DNA of 64,000 bases from Ectothiorhodospiraceae bacterium (GTDB lineage Bacteria > Pseudomonadota > Gammaproteobacteria > HK1). The stretch lies in contig JACKNM010000009.1 of NCBI GenBank assembly GCA_024234875.1, forward strand, positions 124,001 to 188,000. The letters are read 5' to 3'. Each line of letters starts with the position of its first letter. Positions within the stretch are counted from its first letter, which is position 1. This document shows positions 19,056 to 27,560 of this stretch, piece by piece. Position numbers and translations under genes: made by a program. The notes under the pieces are model-generated. The model had not been told where the DNA came from. It did no database searches and worked only from the letters and a program-made list of their open reading frames with translations.

Positions 19056-20065
19056 CAAGTCACTCCGTAGTAGCTCGTATACCATTCGACGAACCGACGC
19101 ACCCCGACCTCCACCGGCACGCTCGGCCGATAGCCGAAGTCGCGCTCGAGGTCGCTCACGTCGGCATAGGTGTCAGGGACGTCGCCGGGTTGAAGCGGCA
19201 GCAGCCGGCGCTCGGCCTTGCGTCCGAGGCACTCCTCGAGCACCTCGATGAATCGGCCGAGCTCGACCCAGTTGCTGTTGCCGATGTTGTAGACGCGGTG
19301 GGGCGCCCGGCTGGTGGCCGGGTCCGGGGCATCGCCGTTCCACTCGGGGTCGGGCTGGGCCGGCTTGTCCAGCACCCGCATCACCCCCTCGGTGACGTCG
19401 TCGACGTAGGTGAAGTCGCGGCGGTGCCGCCCGTGATTGAAGACGTCGATCGGCCGGCCCTCGATGATGTTGCGCGCGAAGACGAACAACGCCATGTCGG
19501 GCCGACCCCAGGGGCCGTAGACGGTGAAGAAGCGCAGGCCCGTCGCCGGAAGGCCGAAGAGGTGGCTGTAGCAGTGCGCCATCAGCTCGTTGGCCTTCTT
19601 GCTCGCGGCGTAGAGCGACACCGGGTGGTCGACGTTGTCGTGGACCGAGAACGGAACCCGGGTGTTGGCGCCGTAGACCGAGCTCGAGGACGCGTACACG
19701 AGGTGCTCGACCTCGTGATGACGGCAGGCCTCGAGGATGTTGGTGAATCCGACCAGATTCGCGTTGACGTAGGCCTGCGGATTCTCGAGCGAGTAGCGCA
19801 CCCCGGCCTGGGCGGCGAGGTTGACCACGCGCTGCGGTCGCTCACGCTCGAACAGCGCCCGCACCCCGGCCTGGTCCGCGATGTCGAGCCGCACGTCGGT
19901 GAACCGGGCGCTCGGGGTCAGGCGGTCGAGCCGGGCCTGCTTCAGGGTGACGTCGTAGTAAGGGTCGAGATTGTCGACCCCGACGACTTCATCGCCGCGC
20001 TCCAGCAGACGGCGACACAGCGCCGATCCGATGAAACCGGCGGATCCGGTTACCAGCACCTTCAT
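19055..20065 (-). CDS. UDP-glucuronate 4-epimerase (extended SDR)
   Basis: A 336-residue NAD-dependent epimerase interconverting UDP-glucuronate and UDP-galacturonate. The glycine motif is MKVLVTGSAGFIGSALC. The catalytic pair is in YASSSSVYG and the SLYAASKKANELMAH segment (Tyr-x-x-x-Lys). VDNLDPYYDVTLKQARLDRL is characteristic of the uronate epimerase subgroup, and FFTVYGPWGRPDMALF is conserved. It is the first gene of the sugar-nucleotide operon, transcribed from the 558-bp spacer upstream. No good ribosome binding site is seen near the ATG at 20065. Confidence 0.92.
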
Positions 20066-20623
20066 GGACGGGCCGCGCTACTCCAGCCGCGGATGCCTCG
20101 GCCGGCATCCTTCGAAAGTTCCAGACAAGCTCGCGGCGGGGGTCGCCACGCTCCGGTGAGCCCCTTTTCGACCGCCGCGCGCAGAACACGAGCCGCCGAG
20201 AATAGGAAGCGCGGTAGCGTAGAGGCTCCCAAACGGTGCCGCAATGCCGTCACCCACCATTCTGATGCCGCGGTCACACTCTCGGGCGCGCGGCGGCCGA
20301 GATGACCGCGCGTCCCATCTTGCATCGGCACCGACGAGCCGTTATGAAGGGTCGACCGCTCCCGACGCCCCCCGCGCCGCGACAGGCGCGACAGGACAAG
20401 GCCTGCCAGCAATGCTCAGACTCGAACGACTGCTCACTCGAATGATGGTCCTGCTCTGCGGCGGTGCCGGTATCACCGCGAAGGACGTCGAGCGTGTCCG
20501 CCGGCGTCGAGCACGGCCGACCAGCCTCGAGGACGTCGGCGGCACGTTCCGCGCCTGAGCGCGTGGCGAAGGCCCGCGCGGGAGGCCGATTGCCGGGACG
20601 GCCCAACGCAACAGGAGGGAGCG
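20066..20623. other. 558-bp spacer at the end of the polysaccharide locus
   Basis: The region upstream of the epimerase gene holds no recognisable gene. A seven-base hairpin GGATGCC / GGCATCC lies at 20091-20110. A 48-codon plus-strand frame (20414-20560) and a 116-codon minus-strand frame (20062-20412, whose TGA overlaps the epimerase ATG) are open, but third-position GC is lower than in the neighbouring genes and neither has a clear ribosome binding site. Local composition is slightly poorer in GC than the flanks. Confidence 0.4.
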
Positions 20624-20995
20624 ATGACCCGCGACATCGCGCTGCTTCGAGACATCCTGTTACAGGTCCGCGAGCGGCCCGAGCCGTTGCGCTCGCTCGA
20701 TCCCCGAATCGAGGGTCGCGACGAGCTCACCGTCTCGTACCACGTGATGCTGCTGCACCAGGCAGGCCTGATCGAGGGTGACGACCGCAGCGCCCTCGGC
20801 ATCTTCCGGTGGACCGCCCGCACGCTGACCTGGGCCGGGCACGAGCTGGCGGACCTGATGGCCGACGCGGGACTCTGGCATCGCGCGCAGGCCGCGCTCG
20901 CCGCCAACCCGGCGCTCAACGTCGAGGCGCTGCAGCGACTGATGACTGCCTGGGCCGTCGAGGCGAGCGCCGGGCAGCCCGTCGCCGGTGTCTGA
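20624..20995 (+). CDS. DUF2513 family protein
   Basis: A 123-residue protein of unknown function, with a strong AGGAGG ribosome binding site just upstream of ATG 20624. The pattern MTRDIALLRDILLQVRE, then VSYHVMLLHQAGLIEGDD, then LTWAGHELADLMADAGLW matches the DUF2513 family as I remember it: an N-terminal helix, a winged-helix-like middle and a conserved Trp-Ala-Gly-His segment. Members are frequent in prophages and other accessory DNA, and this copy stands alone between the glycan locus and an MFS gene. A DNA-binding role is possible but not shown. Confidence 0.75.
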   Translation: MTRDIALLRDILLQVRERPEPLRSLDPRIEGRDELTVSYHVMLLHQAGLIEGDDRSALGIFRWTARTLTWAGHELADLMADAGLWHRAQAALAANPALNVEALQRLMTAWAVEASAGQPVAGV

Positions 20996-21067
20996 CCGAC
21001 CGCGGACGCAACCGGTGCCGCGCCAGCGGCCTTCCCTCGGCGTGTCGCCGGGTAGCGTCGTCCGGGG

Positions 21068-22492
21068 GTGACCGAGCGCCCCGACGGCCGCGCGGTTCGG
21101 GTACGCGGCGCGGGCGGCGCCCTGCAGGATCCCCTGACCGGACCGGACCGCGGCTTCCTCCCGCTGGTGGCAGTCTGCCTCGGCGCCGCGGTCGGCCCGC
21201 TCGACACCGCAGTCAACATCGCGTTCCCCGCAATCGCCGAGGCGCTCGGACTCCCGGTGGCCGCCATCCAGTGGGTGATCATCTGCTACGTCCTGACCTA
21301 CGCCTGCCTGCTCCTCGGGTTCGGCCGACTCGGCGACGTGGTGGGCCACCGCCGCGTGTTCGTCGCCGGCCTGATCTGGAGCGCGGCGGCACTCGCGGCG
21401 TGCGCGCTGGCGCCGACACTGCCCTGGCTACTCGCGGCACGCGCCCTGCAGGGCATCGGTACCGCGCTGGTGCTGAGCTGCGGCCCGGCGCTGGCCACCC
21501 TCGCCTACCCGGAGTCGCGGCGCGGCCAGATCGTGGGTCTCTACATGCTCGGCTTCGCCGCCGGCAGCGCCGCCGGTCCCCTGCTCGGTGGACTGCTGGT
21601 GGCGGCCGGAGGCTGGCCGGCGGTGTTCTGGTTTCGGATTCCGATCGCGTTGCTCGCACTGGTCCTGGTCTTGCGGACCACCACAGCGGAGCGGGCTCTC
21701 GACCAGGGGGAGCGACTCGACGTGAACGGCGCTGCCGCCCTCGCGCTGGTCCTCGCCTGCCTCCTGCTGCTGGTCAACCGCCTCGCGCAGAGTGGCCCGC
21801 TCGCACCACTGCCAATTGCTCTGGCCACCATCGGCGCGGCGGCATCGGCCTGGCTCGCGTTGCGCCGCACGCGGGGCGGGCAGCCGGTGATCGAGGCCCG
21901 ACGATTTCGTGACCCCGCGTTCGCGGCCGCGAACGCAGCCCACGTCCTCGGGCAGCTCGCGTCCTTCACCGTCTTCCTGCTGGTTCCGTTCTACCTGGTG
22001 CAGGCGCGCCAGCTTCCGGTCGGCACTGCCGGCATGGTGCTCGCCCTCTCGCCGTTGGCGACGATGGCCGCCTCGGCGGTCGCCGGGCGGGCACTCGGCC
22101 GCTGGTCGCCGCCGACGGTCGGCGCGCTCGGGCTCTTCCTGGTGGCAGGTGGCCTCGCGATCGTCGCCACCACGCCGATCGACCTCGGCTGGCCGGCGGT
22201 GGCCGCCGCACTCGCCGTGCAGGGCGCGGGGCACGGCCTGTTCCAGGTCGCGGTCGCGGATGCGGTCATCGCGGCGATGCCGCGAGAGAGCCGCGGCGTC
22301 GCCGGTAGCCTGTCGATGGTGACGCGAACGGTCGGCGTGGTGTGCGCGGCGTCGATCGGCGCCGCACTGGTCGCGCAGGACGGAGGCGGCTTCCCGCTCG
22401 ACGGGTTCCGCGCCACCCTCGGCCTCGCTACCGGGGCCGCGGTGGCGGCCGGCGCGCTCCTCGCGGTCACGCGCCGGCCGCAATCGACCTGA
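21068..22492 (+). CDS. MFS transporter, DHA2-like (EmrB/QacA type)
   Basis: A 474-residue major facilitator with about 12-14 hydrophobic segments. The first helix carries the family motif GPLDTAVNIAFPAIAE, followed by WVIICYVLTYACLLLGFGRLGDVVGHRRVF, which contains motif A (GRLGDVVGHRR), and GPLLGGLLVAAGGWPAVFW, which resembles motif C. It probably exports a small hydrophobic or cationic compound by proton antiport. The start is GTG 21068. It is transcribed alone and converges with the deacylase gene. The substrate cannot be predicted, and no regulator gene of the TetR type is adjacent. Confidence 0.9.
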   Translation: MTERPDGRAVRVRGAGGALQDPLTGPDRGFLPLVAVCLGAAVGPLDTAVNIAFPAIAEALGLPVAAIQWVIICYVLTYACLLLGFGRLGDVVGHRRVFVAGLIWSAAALAACALAPTLPWLLAARALQGIGTALVLSCGPALATLAYPESRRGQIVGLYMLGFAAGSAAGPLLGGLLVAAGGWPAVFWFRIPIALLALVLVLRTTTAERALDQGERLDVNGAAALALVLACLLLLVNRLAQSGPLAPLPIALATIGAAASAWLALRRTRGGQPVIEARRFRDPAFAAANAAHVLGQLASFTVFLLVPFYLVQARQLPVGTAGMVLALSPLATMAASAVAGRALGRWSPPTVGALGLFLVAGGLAIVATTPIDLGWPAVAAALAVQGAGHGLFQVAVADAVIAAMPRESRGVAGSLSMVTRTVGVVCAASIGAALVAQDGGGFPLDGFRATLGLATGAAVAAGALLAVTRRPQST

Positions 22493-22566
22493 TCGGAGGT
22501 CCGGAGCCGGGCCCGCGCCGGCCTTCCGACCGACGCTCCCTGGAGCATCCGCCCCCGAGCAGGACC

Positions 22567-24252
22567 TCAGGCGCGGAAGTCGCGGATGAGGCGACCGGGC
22601 CGCCCACAACCCTCGATCACGCCCTCGGTTCCGACCGCGCGGACGCCGTTGACCCACACCCCGTGCACGCCCTTCGGGGCTCGGGTCACCCGGCTCGCGC
22701 CGGCCGGCAGGTCGGCGGCACGAACCTTCTCGGTGCGACCGACCGTCGCGGGGTCGAACATCAGCAGGTCGGCGAACGCGCCCGGGACGAGGCGCCCACG
22801 GTCGGGGATGCGGTAGACGTCGGCGACGCGACTGGTCACCGTGCGCACCGCATCCTGGAGCGAGAGCGCACCCTTTTCGCGGCACCAGTAGCCGAGCAGG
22901 TGCAGACCGAAGTCCGCGTCACACAGGAAGGAGAGGTGGGCGCCGGCATCGGAGAGGGCCACCGCGGTGTGCGGATGGGACAACAGCGCCGGCAGGCGCG
23001 CCTCGTCGATGTTGAACATCTTGCAGTCCACCATCGCGTCGAGCTCGCCCTCGAGGCCGAAGTCGAGGAACCAGTCGAACGGATCCTTACCCGCCGCCGC
23101 GGCCAGATCGCCGACACACTGCCCGACCAGCTCGCGGTGCTCGGGCCGCTCGACCGACATGATTCGCATGTGCGCGAACTGATGGTACGAGAAGCGATTC
23201 GGGACCCCGGCGGTGCGCGCCTCGGCCTTGATCGCGGCACGGAACGAGGGGTCGCCCAGGACCCGGCGATAGGCGTCCGAGCCCTCGGCCTCGATCGCCG
23301 GACGCCAGGCGAGGAAGGCCTCGAGCGGGTACGGGTGCGCGAGCGAGAACTCCATGCCGAGCGGGAAGCACCCGACCTGCGCCCAGAGCTCGCGACCGCG
23401 CGCGCGGGCCTCGCCGATCTGCCCGACCTCGCGGAACACGCGCTCGGGGTCGTTCGGATCGATGAACATCGCCGCGATCATCACCGGGCGACCGTTGCTC
23501 GCCGCGATCTCCTCCAGCCACGGGATCGTCGACTTCATGCCCTTGGTGAGCATGAACACGCCCTTGCCAACCTCGCCGAGCGCACCGGTCAGGGCCTTCA
23601 TCTCGTGGTCGTCGGCGAGTCGCGACGGCATCGGGATACCGTTCTCGCCGTTGTGCTGCTCGAGCGTCGAGGTCGCGAAGCCGCAGGCGCCGGCGCGCAT
23701 CGCCTCCACCACCAGGGCCCGCATCTGCTCGACCTCCTTGGCGCTGGCGGCGCGCGACGACGCCTCCTCGCCGAGCACGAAGGTGCGCACCGACGAATGG
23801 CCGACGAAGGACGCGACGTTCGGCACCGTGCCCTTGCGCTCGAGGGAGTCGAGGTACTCGGGGTAACTCTCGAACTGCCAGTCGACCCCGGTTCGCAGCG
23901 CATCCAGCGACATCCCCTCGACGTGGGTCAGGTTACGCAGGGTGATGTCGCGATGCTGCGGCTTGCATGGCGCGATGGTGAACCCGCAGTTACCGATGAC
24001 CACCGTGGTCACGCCGAGACCGAGCGAGGGATTGGCGTACGGGTCCCAGGTGAGCTGGGCGTCGTAATGGGTGTGCAGGTCGACGATTCCGGGTGCGAGC
24101 GCCAATCCCTCGGCGTCGACGGTCTCGCGGCCGGCGCCGACGTCGTCCCCGACCGCGACGATGCGGCCGTCCTTCACCGCGAGCGAGCCGTGCCGCGGCG
24201 CGTTCCCGAGCCCGTCCACGATCAGGGCGTCTCGAATCACGAGGTCGTTCAT
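22567..24252 (-). CDS. N-acyl-D-amino-acid deacylase / D-aminoacylase family amidohydrolase
   Basis: A 561-residue metal-dependent amidohydrolase. The first metal site is DLHTHYDAQ; the Cys typical of D-aminoacylases is in IGNCGFTIAPC; FVGHSSVR and the catalytic Asp in ALSDAGAHLSF are conserved. The C-terminal part has PGAFADLLMFDP, closing the composite beta-sandwich. It would hydrolyse N-acyl-D-amino acids or related cyclic amides in the cytoplasm; no signal peptide is seen. ATG 24252 follows an AGGAGAG ribosome binding site. A DadA-like D-amino-acid oxidase gene is in the window at 62.4 kb but is not linked. Confidence 0.9.
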   Translation of the reverse strand: MNDLVIRDALIVDGLGNAPRHGSLAVKDGRIVAVGDDVGAGRETVDAEGLALAPGIVDLHTHYDAQLTWDPYANPSLGLGVTTVVIGNCGFTIAPCKPQHRDITLRNLTHVEGMSLDALRTGVDWQFESYPEYLDSLERKGTVPNVASFVGHSSVRTFVLGEEASSRAASAKEVEQMRALVVEAMRAGACGFATSTLEQHNGENGIPMPSRLADDHEMKALTGALGEVGKGVFMLTKGMKSTIPWLEEIAASNGRPVMIAAMFIDPNDPERVFREVGQIGEARARGRELWAQVGCFPLGMEFSLAHPYPLEAFLAWRPAIEAEGSDAYRRVLGDPSFRAAIKAEARTAGVPNRFSYHQFAHMRIMSVERPEHRELVGQCVGDLAAAAGKDPFDWFLDFGLEGELDAMVDCKMFNIDEARLPALLSHPHTAVALSDAGAHLSFLCDADFGLHLLGYWCREKGALSLQDAVRTVTSRVADVYRIPDRGRLVPGAFADLLMFDPATVGRTEKVRAADLPAGASRVTRAPKGVHGVWVNGVRAVGTEGVIEGCGRPGRLIRDFRA

Positions 24253-24393
24253 GTGCTCTCCTCTCCGACTGGTGGCAGCTCCGCCCGCGCTCGACGGAAG
24301 CGGGGCGAGAGGCTACACGAGCGCCGGTGGCCCGCCCAGATCGCCCACCGCATGCCCCACCGTGGTCGGGCGTCGCCGCCCTCGGCGGTCGCG

Positions 24394-24828
24394 TCAGCCG
24401 CTCTTGATGTACTGCTCGAGCTGCTCGATGAGCATGCGCTGCTCCTCGATCACCGCCTTGACGAGATCACCGATCGAGACCACACCGAGCAACTCGCCAC
24501 CGGCGTCGCGGACCGGCAGGTGGCGAATCCGGCGGTCGGTCATCAGGGCGAGGCCGTCCGCGACCGAGCGGTCGGCGTCGATGTCGACCACCTCCGCGGT
24601 CATGATCGCCTCGACCAGAGTGTCGCTCGACCGCCGCCCGCGCAGGATCACCCGGCGCGCATAGTCACGCTCCGAGACGATCCCGACGACCCGCTCACCG
24701 TCGCGCACGAGCAGCGCGCCGACCCCCTTCTCCGCCATCAGGGCGATGGCGTCGTAGACCGAGTCCCGCGGTCCGATCGACCAGATCTGGTCTCCCTTCG
24801 AACGCAATAGCTGGCGAATGGTGCTCAT
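24394..24828 (-). CDS. CBS-domain pair protein
   Basis: A 144-residue cytoplasmic protein made of two CBS domains. The first (about 8-66) contains SVYDAIALMAEKGVGALLV and VGIVSERDYARRVILRGR, and the second (about 76-130) contains SVADGLALMTDRRIRHLPV and LLGVVSIGDLVKAVIEEQ. Such stand-alone pairs bind adenosyl nucleotides and are regulatory. Two ATG codons lie in tandem (24831 and 24828); the second was chosen because it is seven bases from the AGGAGG. The gene is alone on its strand between the deacylase gene and a divergent TPP-enzyme gene. Confidence 0.9.
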   Translation of the reverse strand: MSTIRQLLRSKGDQIWSIGPRDSVYDAIALMAEKGVGALLVRDGERVVGIVSERDYARRVILRGRRSSDTLVEAIMTAEVVDIDADRSVADGLALMTDRRIRHLPVRDAGGELLGVVSIGDLVKAVIEEQRMLIEQLEQYIKSG

Positions 24829-25089
24829 CATCGGCCCTCCTGCCCGCTGGTGGCGCGTCGTGGTCGGTGCTGAATCGACTGTGGGTCTGTCCTCGGTCGG
24901 CGCTGGCCTCGATCGGCGCTGGCGCCGGGCGCACGGCCCGAACGCGGGCGCGCCTCGAAATCCTACCAGGCGCGCGCAGCGAGGTGACGCCCCCCGGGGC
25001 TCGGGACGGCGCCGCGCAATGCGCGCATAATCGGGCCACCAATGGCTCACCGAAGGGCCCAGCCGGCGCCCCGACAAGACGAGGACGAG

Positions 25090-26733
25090 ATGAACGGCAC
25101 CGACGCAATCGCGAGGATCCTGGCCGACGAAGGGGTGGAGTGGCTGGCCTGTTACCCCAACAACCCGCTGATCGAGTCCGCCGCCAAGCTGGGCATCCGG
25201 CCGATCGCGTTTCGCCACGAGCGCGGCGCGATCATGGCTGCCGACGGCTACAGCCGGACCAGCGATCGCCAGCGCTTCGGTGTCGCCGTGGTGCAGTCCC
25301 AGGCGGGCGCCGAGAACGCACTCGGCGGCATCGCCCAGGCGTTCGCCGACAATGTCCCGATCCTGGTCCTGCCGGGCGGGGTCAACCTCGACCAGCTCGG
25401 GGTGCGACCGAATTTCTCCGCCGTCCGCGCCTATGGCTCGATGCTGCGCCACGGTGAGACGCTCTACACCCCCGGCCAGATCGGGCATGTGATGCGCCGT
25501 GCCTTCCACGCGCTGCGTAACGGTCAGGGCGGTCCGGTACTGGTCGAGCTGACGGGCGACGTCTGCGCGCGCGAGGTCGATTTCGACGCGCTCGGCTATC
25601 ACTCGCCTCGGCCGGCACCGCAGACTGCCACACCGAGCGCCATCGAGGAGGCGGTCGACGCGTTGCTCGCCGCGCGCAAGCCCCTCATCTGGTCCGGCGG
25701 AGGCGTGCTCTTCGCGCGCGCCACCGCGGCGCTGCGCCGGCTGGCCGAGCTCACCGAGATTCCGGTGTTCTGCACCATGCCCGGGAAGTCCTCCTTCGAC
25801 GAGACCCACCCGCTGTCGCTCGGTGCCGGCAGCGGCGCGACGACGCTGCCGGCCTTTCGCTGGATTCAGGACTGCGACGTGCTGCTGGCGCTCGGGTCGA
25901 GCCTGACCCGAAGCCCCTACGGCCAGCCGATTCCCGCCGGCAAGACGATCATCCACAACACCGACAACCCGAGCGAGATCAACAAGGACGAGCCGGTCTC
26001 GGTGGCACTGCCCGGCGATGCCCGGCTCGTGATCGAGGCCCTGATCGAGTGCATCGAGGATCGCCTCGGGCCGCAGGGACGCAAGGGCAAGACCGACGTC
26101 GCGGCCGAGATCGCGAAGCTCCGCGAGGCCTGGCTCGCCGAGTGGCAGCCGCTGCTCGACTCCGACGCCACCCCGCTCAGCACCTATCGCGTCATCCGCG
26201 ACATCGACCGCACGCTCGACAAGGCCAACAGCATCGTCACCCACGACGCCGGTGCGCCGCGTGACTCGATCGTGCCCTTCTACACCGCGACCACCCCGCA
26301 CGGGTACGTGGGCTGGGGCAAGACCACCCATCTCGGGTTCGGCATCCCGCTGATGATCGGCGCGAAGATGGCCAATCCCGACAAGTTCTGCCTCAACCTG
26401 ATGGGCGACGGCGCCTTCGGCATGTCCGGTCTCGATCTCGAGACCTCGGCTCGGGCCGGGATCCCGATCACCACCGTGCTGCTGAACAACGGTGGCATGG
26501 CCACCTATCCGGGCGGGTTCCCGACCGCGCGCGAGAAGTTCGCGTTCTCGTCGATGCAGGGTGACTACGCCGGAATCGCGCGCTCGATGGGCGCCGAGGG
26601 CATCACGGTGACCCGGCCCGGGGAGATGGTGCCGGCGCTCGAGTCCGCGCAACGCCTCAATGCCGACGGCAAGACCGTGCTGATCGACGTCCACTCCGAC
26701 ATGGAGGGTCGGCGCTCGCGATGGGATCGTTGA
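25090..26733 (+). CDS. thiamine-diphosphate-dependent enzyme, acetolactate-synthase-like
   Basis: A 547-residue three-domain ThDP enzyme. The catalytic Glu of the PYR domain is in FRHERGAIMAADGYSR, and the PP domain has the ThDP motif GDGAFGMSGLDLET ending in LLNNGG. The overall plan is that of acetolactate synthase, benzoylformate decarboxylase and oxalyl-CoA decarboxylase. I do not see residues that fix the reaction. The start is ATG 25090 (MNGTDAIARILADEGVEWLA), with a weak purine-rich site; an earlier in-frame start adds only a charged tail. The probable selenoprotein gene follows after 154 bp on the same strand, so the two may be cotranscribed. Confidence 0.9.
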   Translation: MNGTDAIARILADEGVEWLACYPNNPLIESAAKLGIRPIAFRHERGAIMAADGYSRTSDRQRFGVAVVQSQAGAENALGGIAQAFADNVPILVLPGGVNLDQLGVRPNFSAVRAYGSMLRHGETLYTPGQIGHVMRRAFHALRNGQGGPVLVELTGDVCAREVDFDALGYHSPRPAPQTATPSAIEEAVDALLAARKPLIWSGGGVLFARATAALRRLAELTEIPVFCTMPGKSSFDETHPLSLGAGSGATTLPAFRWIQDCDVLLALGSSLTRSPYGQPIPAGKTIIHNTDNPSEINKDEPVSVALPGDARLVIEALIECIEDRLGPQGRKGKTDVAAEIAKLREAWLAEWQPLLDSDATPLSTYRVIRDIDRTLDKANSIVTHDAGAPRDSIVPFYTATTPHGYVGWGKTTHLGFGIPLMIGAKMANPDKFCLNLMGDGAFGMSGLDLETSARAGIPITTVLLNNGGMATYPGGFPTAREKFAFSSMQGDYAGIARSMGAEGITVTRPGEMVPALESAQRLNADGKTVLIDVHSDMEGRRSRWDR

Positions 26734-26846
26734 GTCGCGCCGCGGCGAGCACGGCCAACGCTGCCGGCCGCGGAGCGCCCGCCGGCATTCGATGCGCCGG
26801 AGCCACCTCGTTGCGGTAGGCACCCGGGCGCCCGCGACCACCACAC

Positions 26847-26868
26847 CGGCCCCCGGTCCCGGGGGCCG
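26847..26868. repeat. 10-bp near-perfect inverted repeat upstream of the probable selenoprotein gene
   Basis: CGGCCCCCGG and CCGGGGGCCG flank a central TC. The element ends 19 bases before the ATG at 26888. It could be an operator, an attenuator or an end-of-transcript hairpin for the ThDP-enzyme gene; there is no T-tract. Confidence 0.55.
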
Positions 26869-26887
26869 ACGACCGAGGAATGACACG

Positions 26888-27508
26888 ATGAGCGACCCAC
26901 TGGTCCTGGAGATGTTCACCGACTACGTCTGACCCTGGTGCTACCTCAGTACCGTGCGTATCGAGAAGCTCAGGCAGGCGTATGACCTGCGGATTGCACT
27001 GGTCCACTTTCCGCTGCATCCCGACACCCCCGCCGAGGGGCGGTCGATGGCGGAGTTCTACGCCGAGCGCGGTCTCGATCCGCACCAGAAGTATCTGGAG
27101 ATGAAGGCGCGGATGGACGCCGAGGGTCTGCCCTACGCGGAGCGCACCCACACTTACAACAGTCGCCTCGCGCAAGAGCTCGGCAAGTGGGCCGACACCG
27201 TCGACGGCGGCGAGATCTTGCACGACGCGTTCTACCGCGCGTACTTCGTCGAACGCCTGAACATCGGGGATCCCTCGGTGCTGCTCGACGTGGTGGGGCG
27301 CGTCGGGCTCGACGTCGAGGCCGCCCGCGCGGTGGTCGAGGAACGGACGTTCGCGGCGGCGGTCGACGACGACTGGGCGAGGTCCCGGCGCTATGGCATC
27401 ACCGGCGTGCCGACCTTCGTGGCCGGCGGCTACGGGGTCGTCGGCGCCCAGCCCTACGAGGTGATCGAGCAGCTGGTACGAGAGGTCGGCGCGGCGGCGC
27501 GCGGTTGA
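26888..27508 (+). CDS. DsbA/FrnE-like thiol oxidoreductase, probable selenoprotein (Sec-Pro-Trp-Cys)
   Basis: A thioredoxin-fold oxidoreductase of the DsbA/2-hydroxychromene-2-carboxylate isomerase group, closest in pattern to FrnE: 206 residues if the in-frame TGA at 26930-26932 is read as selenocysteine. From ATG 26888 (GAGGA upstream) the frame gives the first beta-strand LVLEMFTDYV, then TGA, then Pro-Trp-Cys-Tyr. The stop thus falls exactly on the first Cys of the family CPWC motif (residue 15; resolving Cys18). The frame continues intact through the helical insert to the cis-Pro motif GVPTF (173-177) and GVVGAQPYEVIEQL. The next in-frame start after the TGA is GTG 26954, which would yield a protein without active site or first strand. 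A SECIS-like hairpin follows the TGA. No signal peptide is seen, so it should be cytoplasmic. Confidence 0.8.
26934..26974 (+). promoter_or_regulatory. candidate bacterial SECIS element
   Basis: The mRNA right after the TGA (26930-26932) can fold as a long hairpin. The lower stem is CCTG/CAGG (26934-26937 with 26971-26974), then GCT/AGC (26940-26942, 26967-26969), CTC/GAG (26945-26947, 26963-26965) and the upper stem GTAC/GTAT (26949-26952, 26958-26961), which includes one G-T wobble pair. The apical loop is CGTGC (26953-26957). The loop starts 20 nt after the TGA and has G in its second position. Both features agree with the published bacterial SECIS pattern as I know it, and the loop contains the GU pair important in the Escherichia coli fdhF element. 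Confidence 0.7.
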
Positions 27509-27530
27509 CCCGCGCTCCGCCGCGCCTGCC

Positions 27531-27552
27531 GCGCTCCACGGAGGTGGAGCGC
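27531..27552. terminator. perfect hairpin between convergent genes
   Basis: GCGCTCCAC and GTGGAGCGC flank the loop GGAG. It lies between the stop of the probable selenoprotein gene and the stop of the secreted-protein gene on the other strand. It has no T-tract, so its role as terminator is inferred from position. Confidence 0.5.
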
Positions 27553-27560
27553 GAGCGGTC

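Noticed and set aside
20062..20412. 116-codon minus-strand frame whose stop overlaps the epimerase ATG
   Set aside because: The ATGA overlap is suggestive, but codon third positions are much less GC-rich than in neighbours, there is no ribosome binding site and no family match.
20414..20560. 48-codon plus-strand frame upstream of the DUF2513 gene
   Set aside because: No ribosome binding site, no homology recognised, weak coding composition.
20624..20995. DUF2513 gene as evidence of a prophage
   Set aside because: No integrase, capsid, lysis gene or attachment repeat is nearby.
22493..22566. Terminator between the MFS and deacylase genes
   Set aside because: Only a distant seven-base inverted repeat and a weak five-base hairpin are present; no convincing terminator.
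26930..26932. The in-frame TGA as an ordinary nonsense mutation or sequencing error
   Set aside because: It falls precisely on the catalytic Cys codon, the gene is otherwise undamaged on both sides, and a SECIS-like hairpin follows at the right distance. The alternative remains possible and is listed under refutation.
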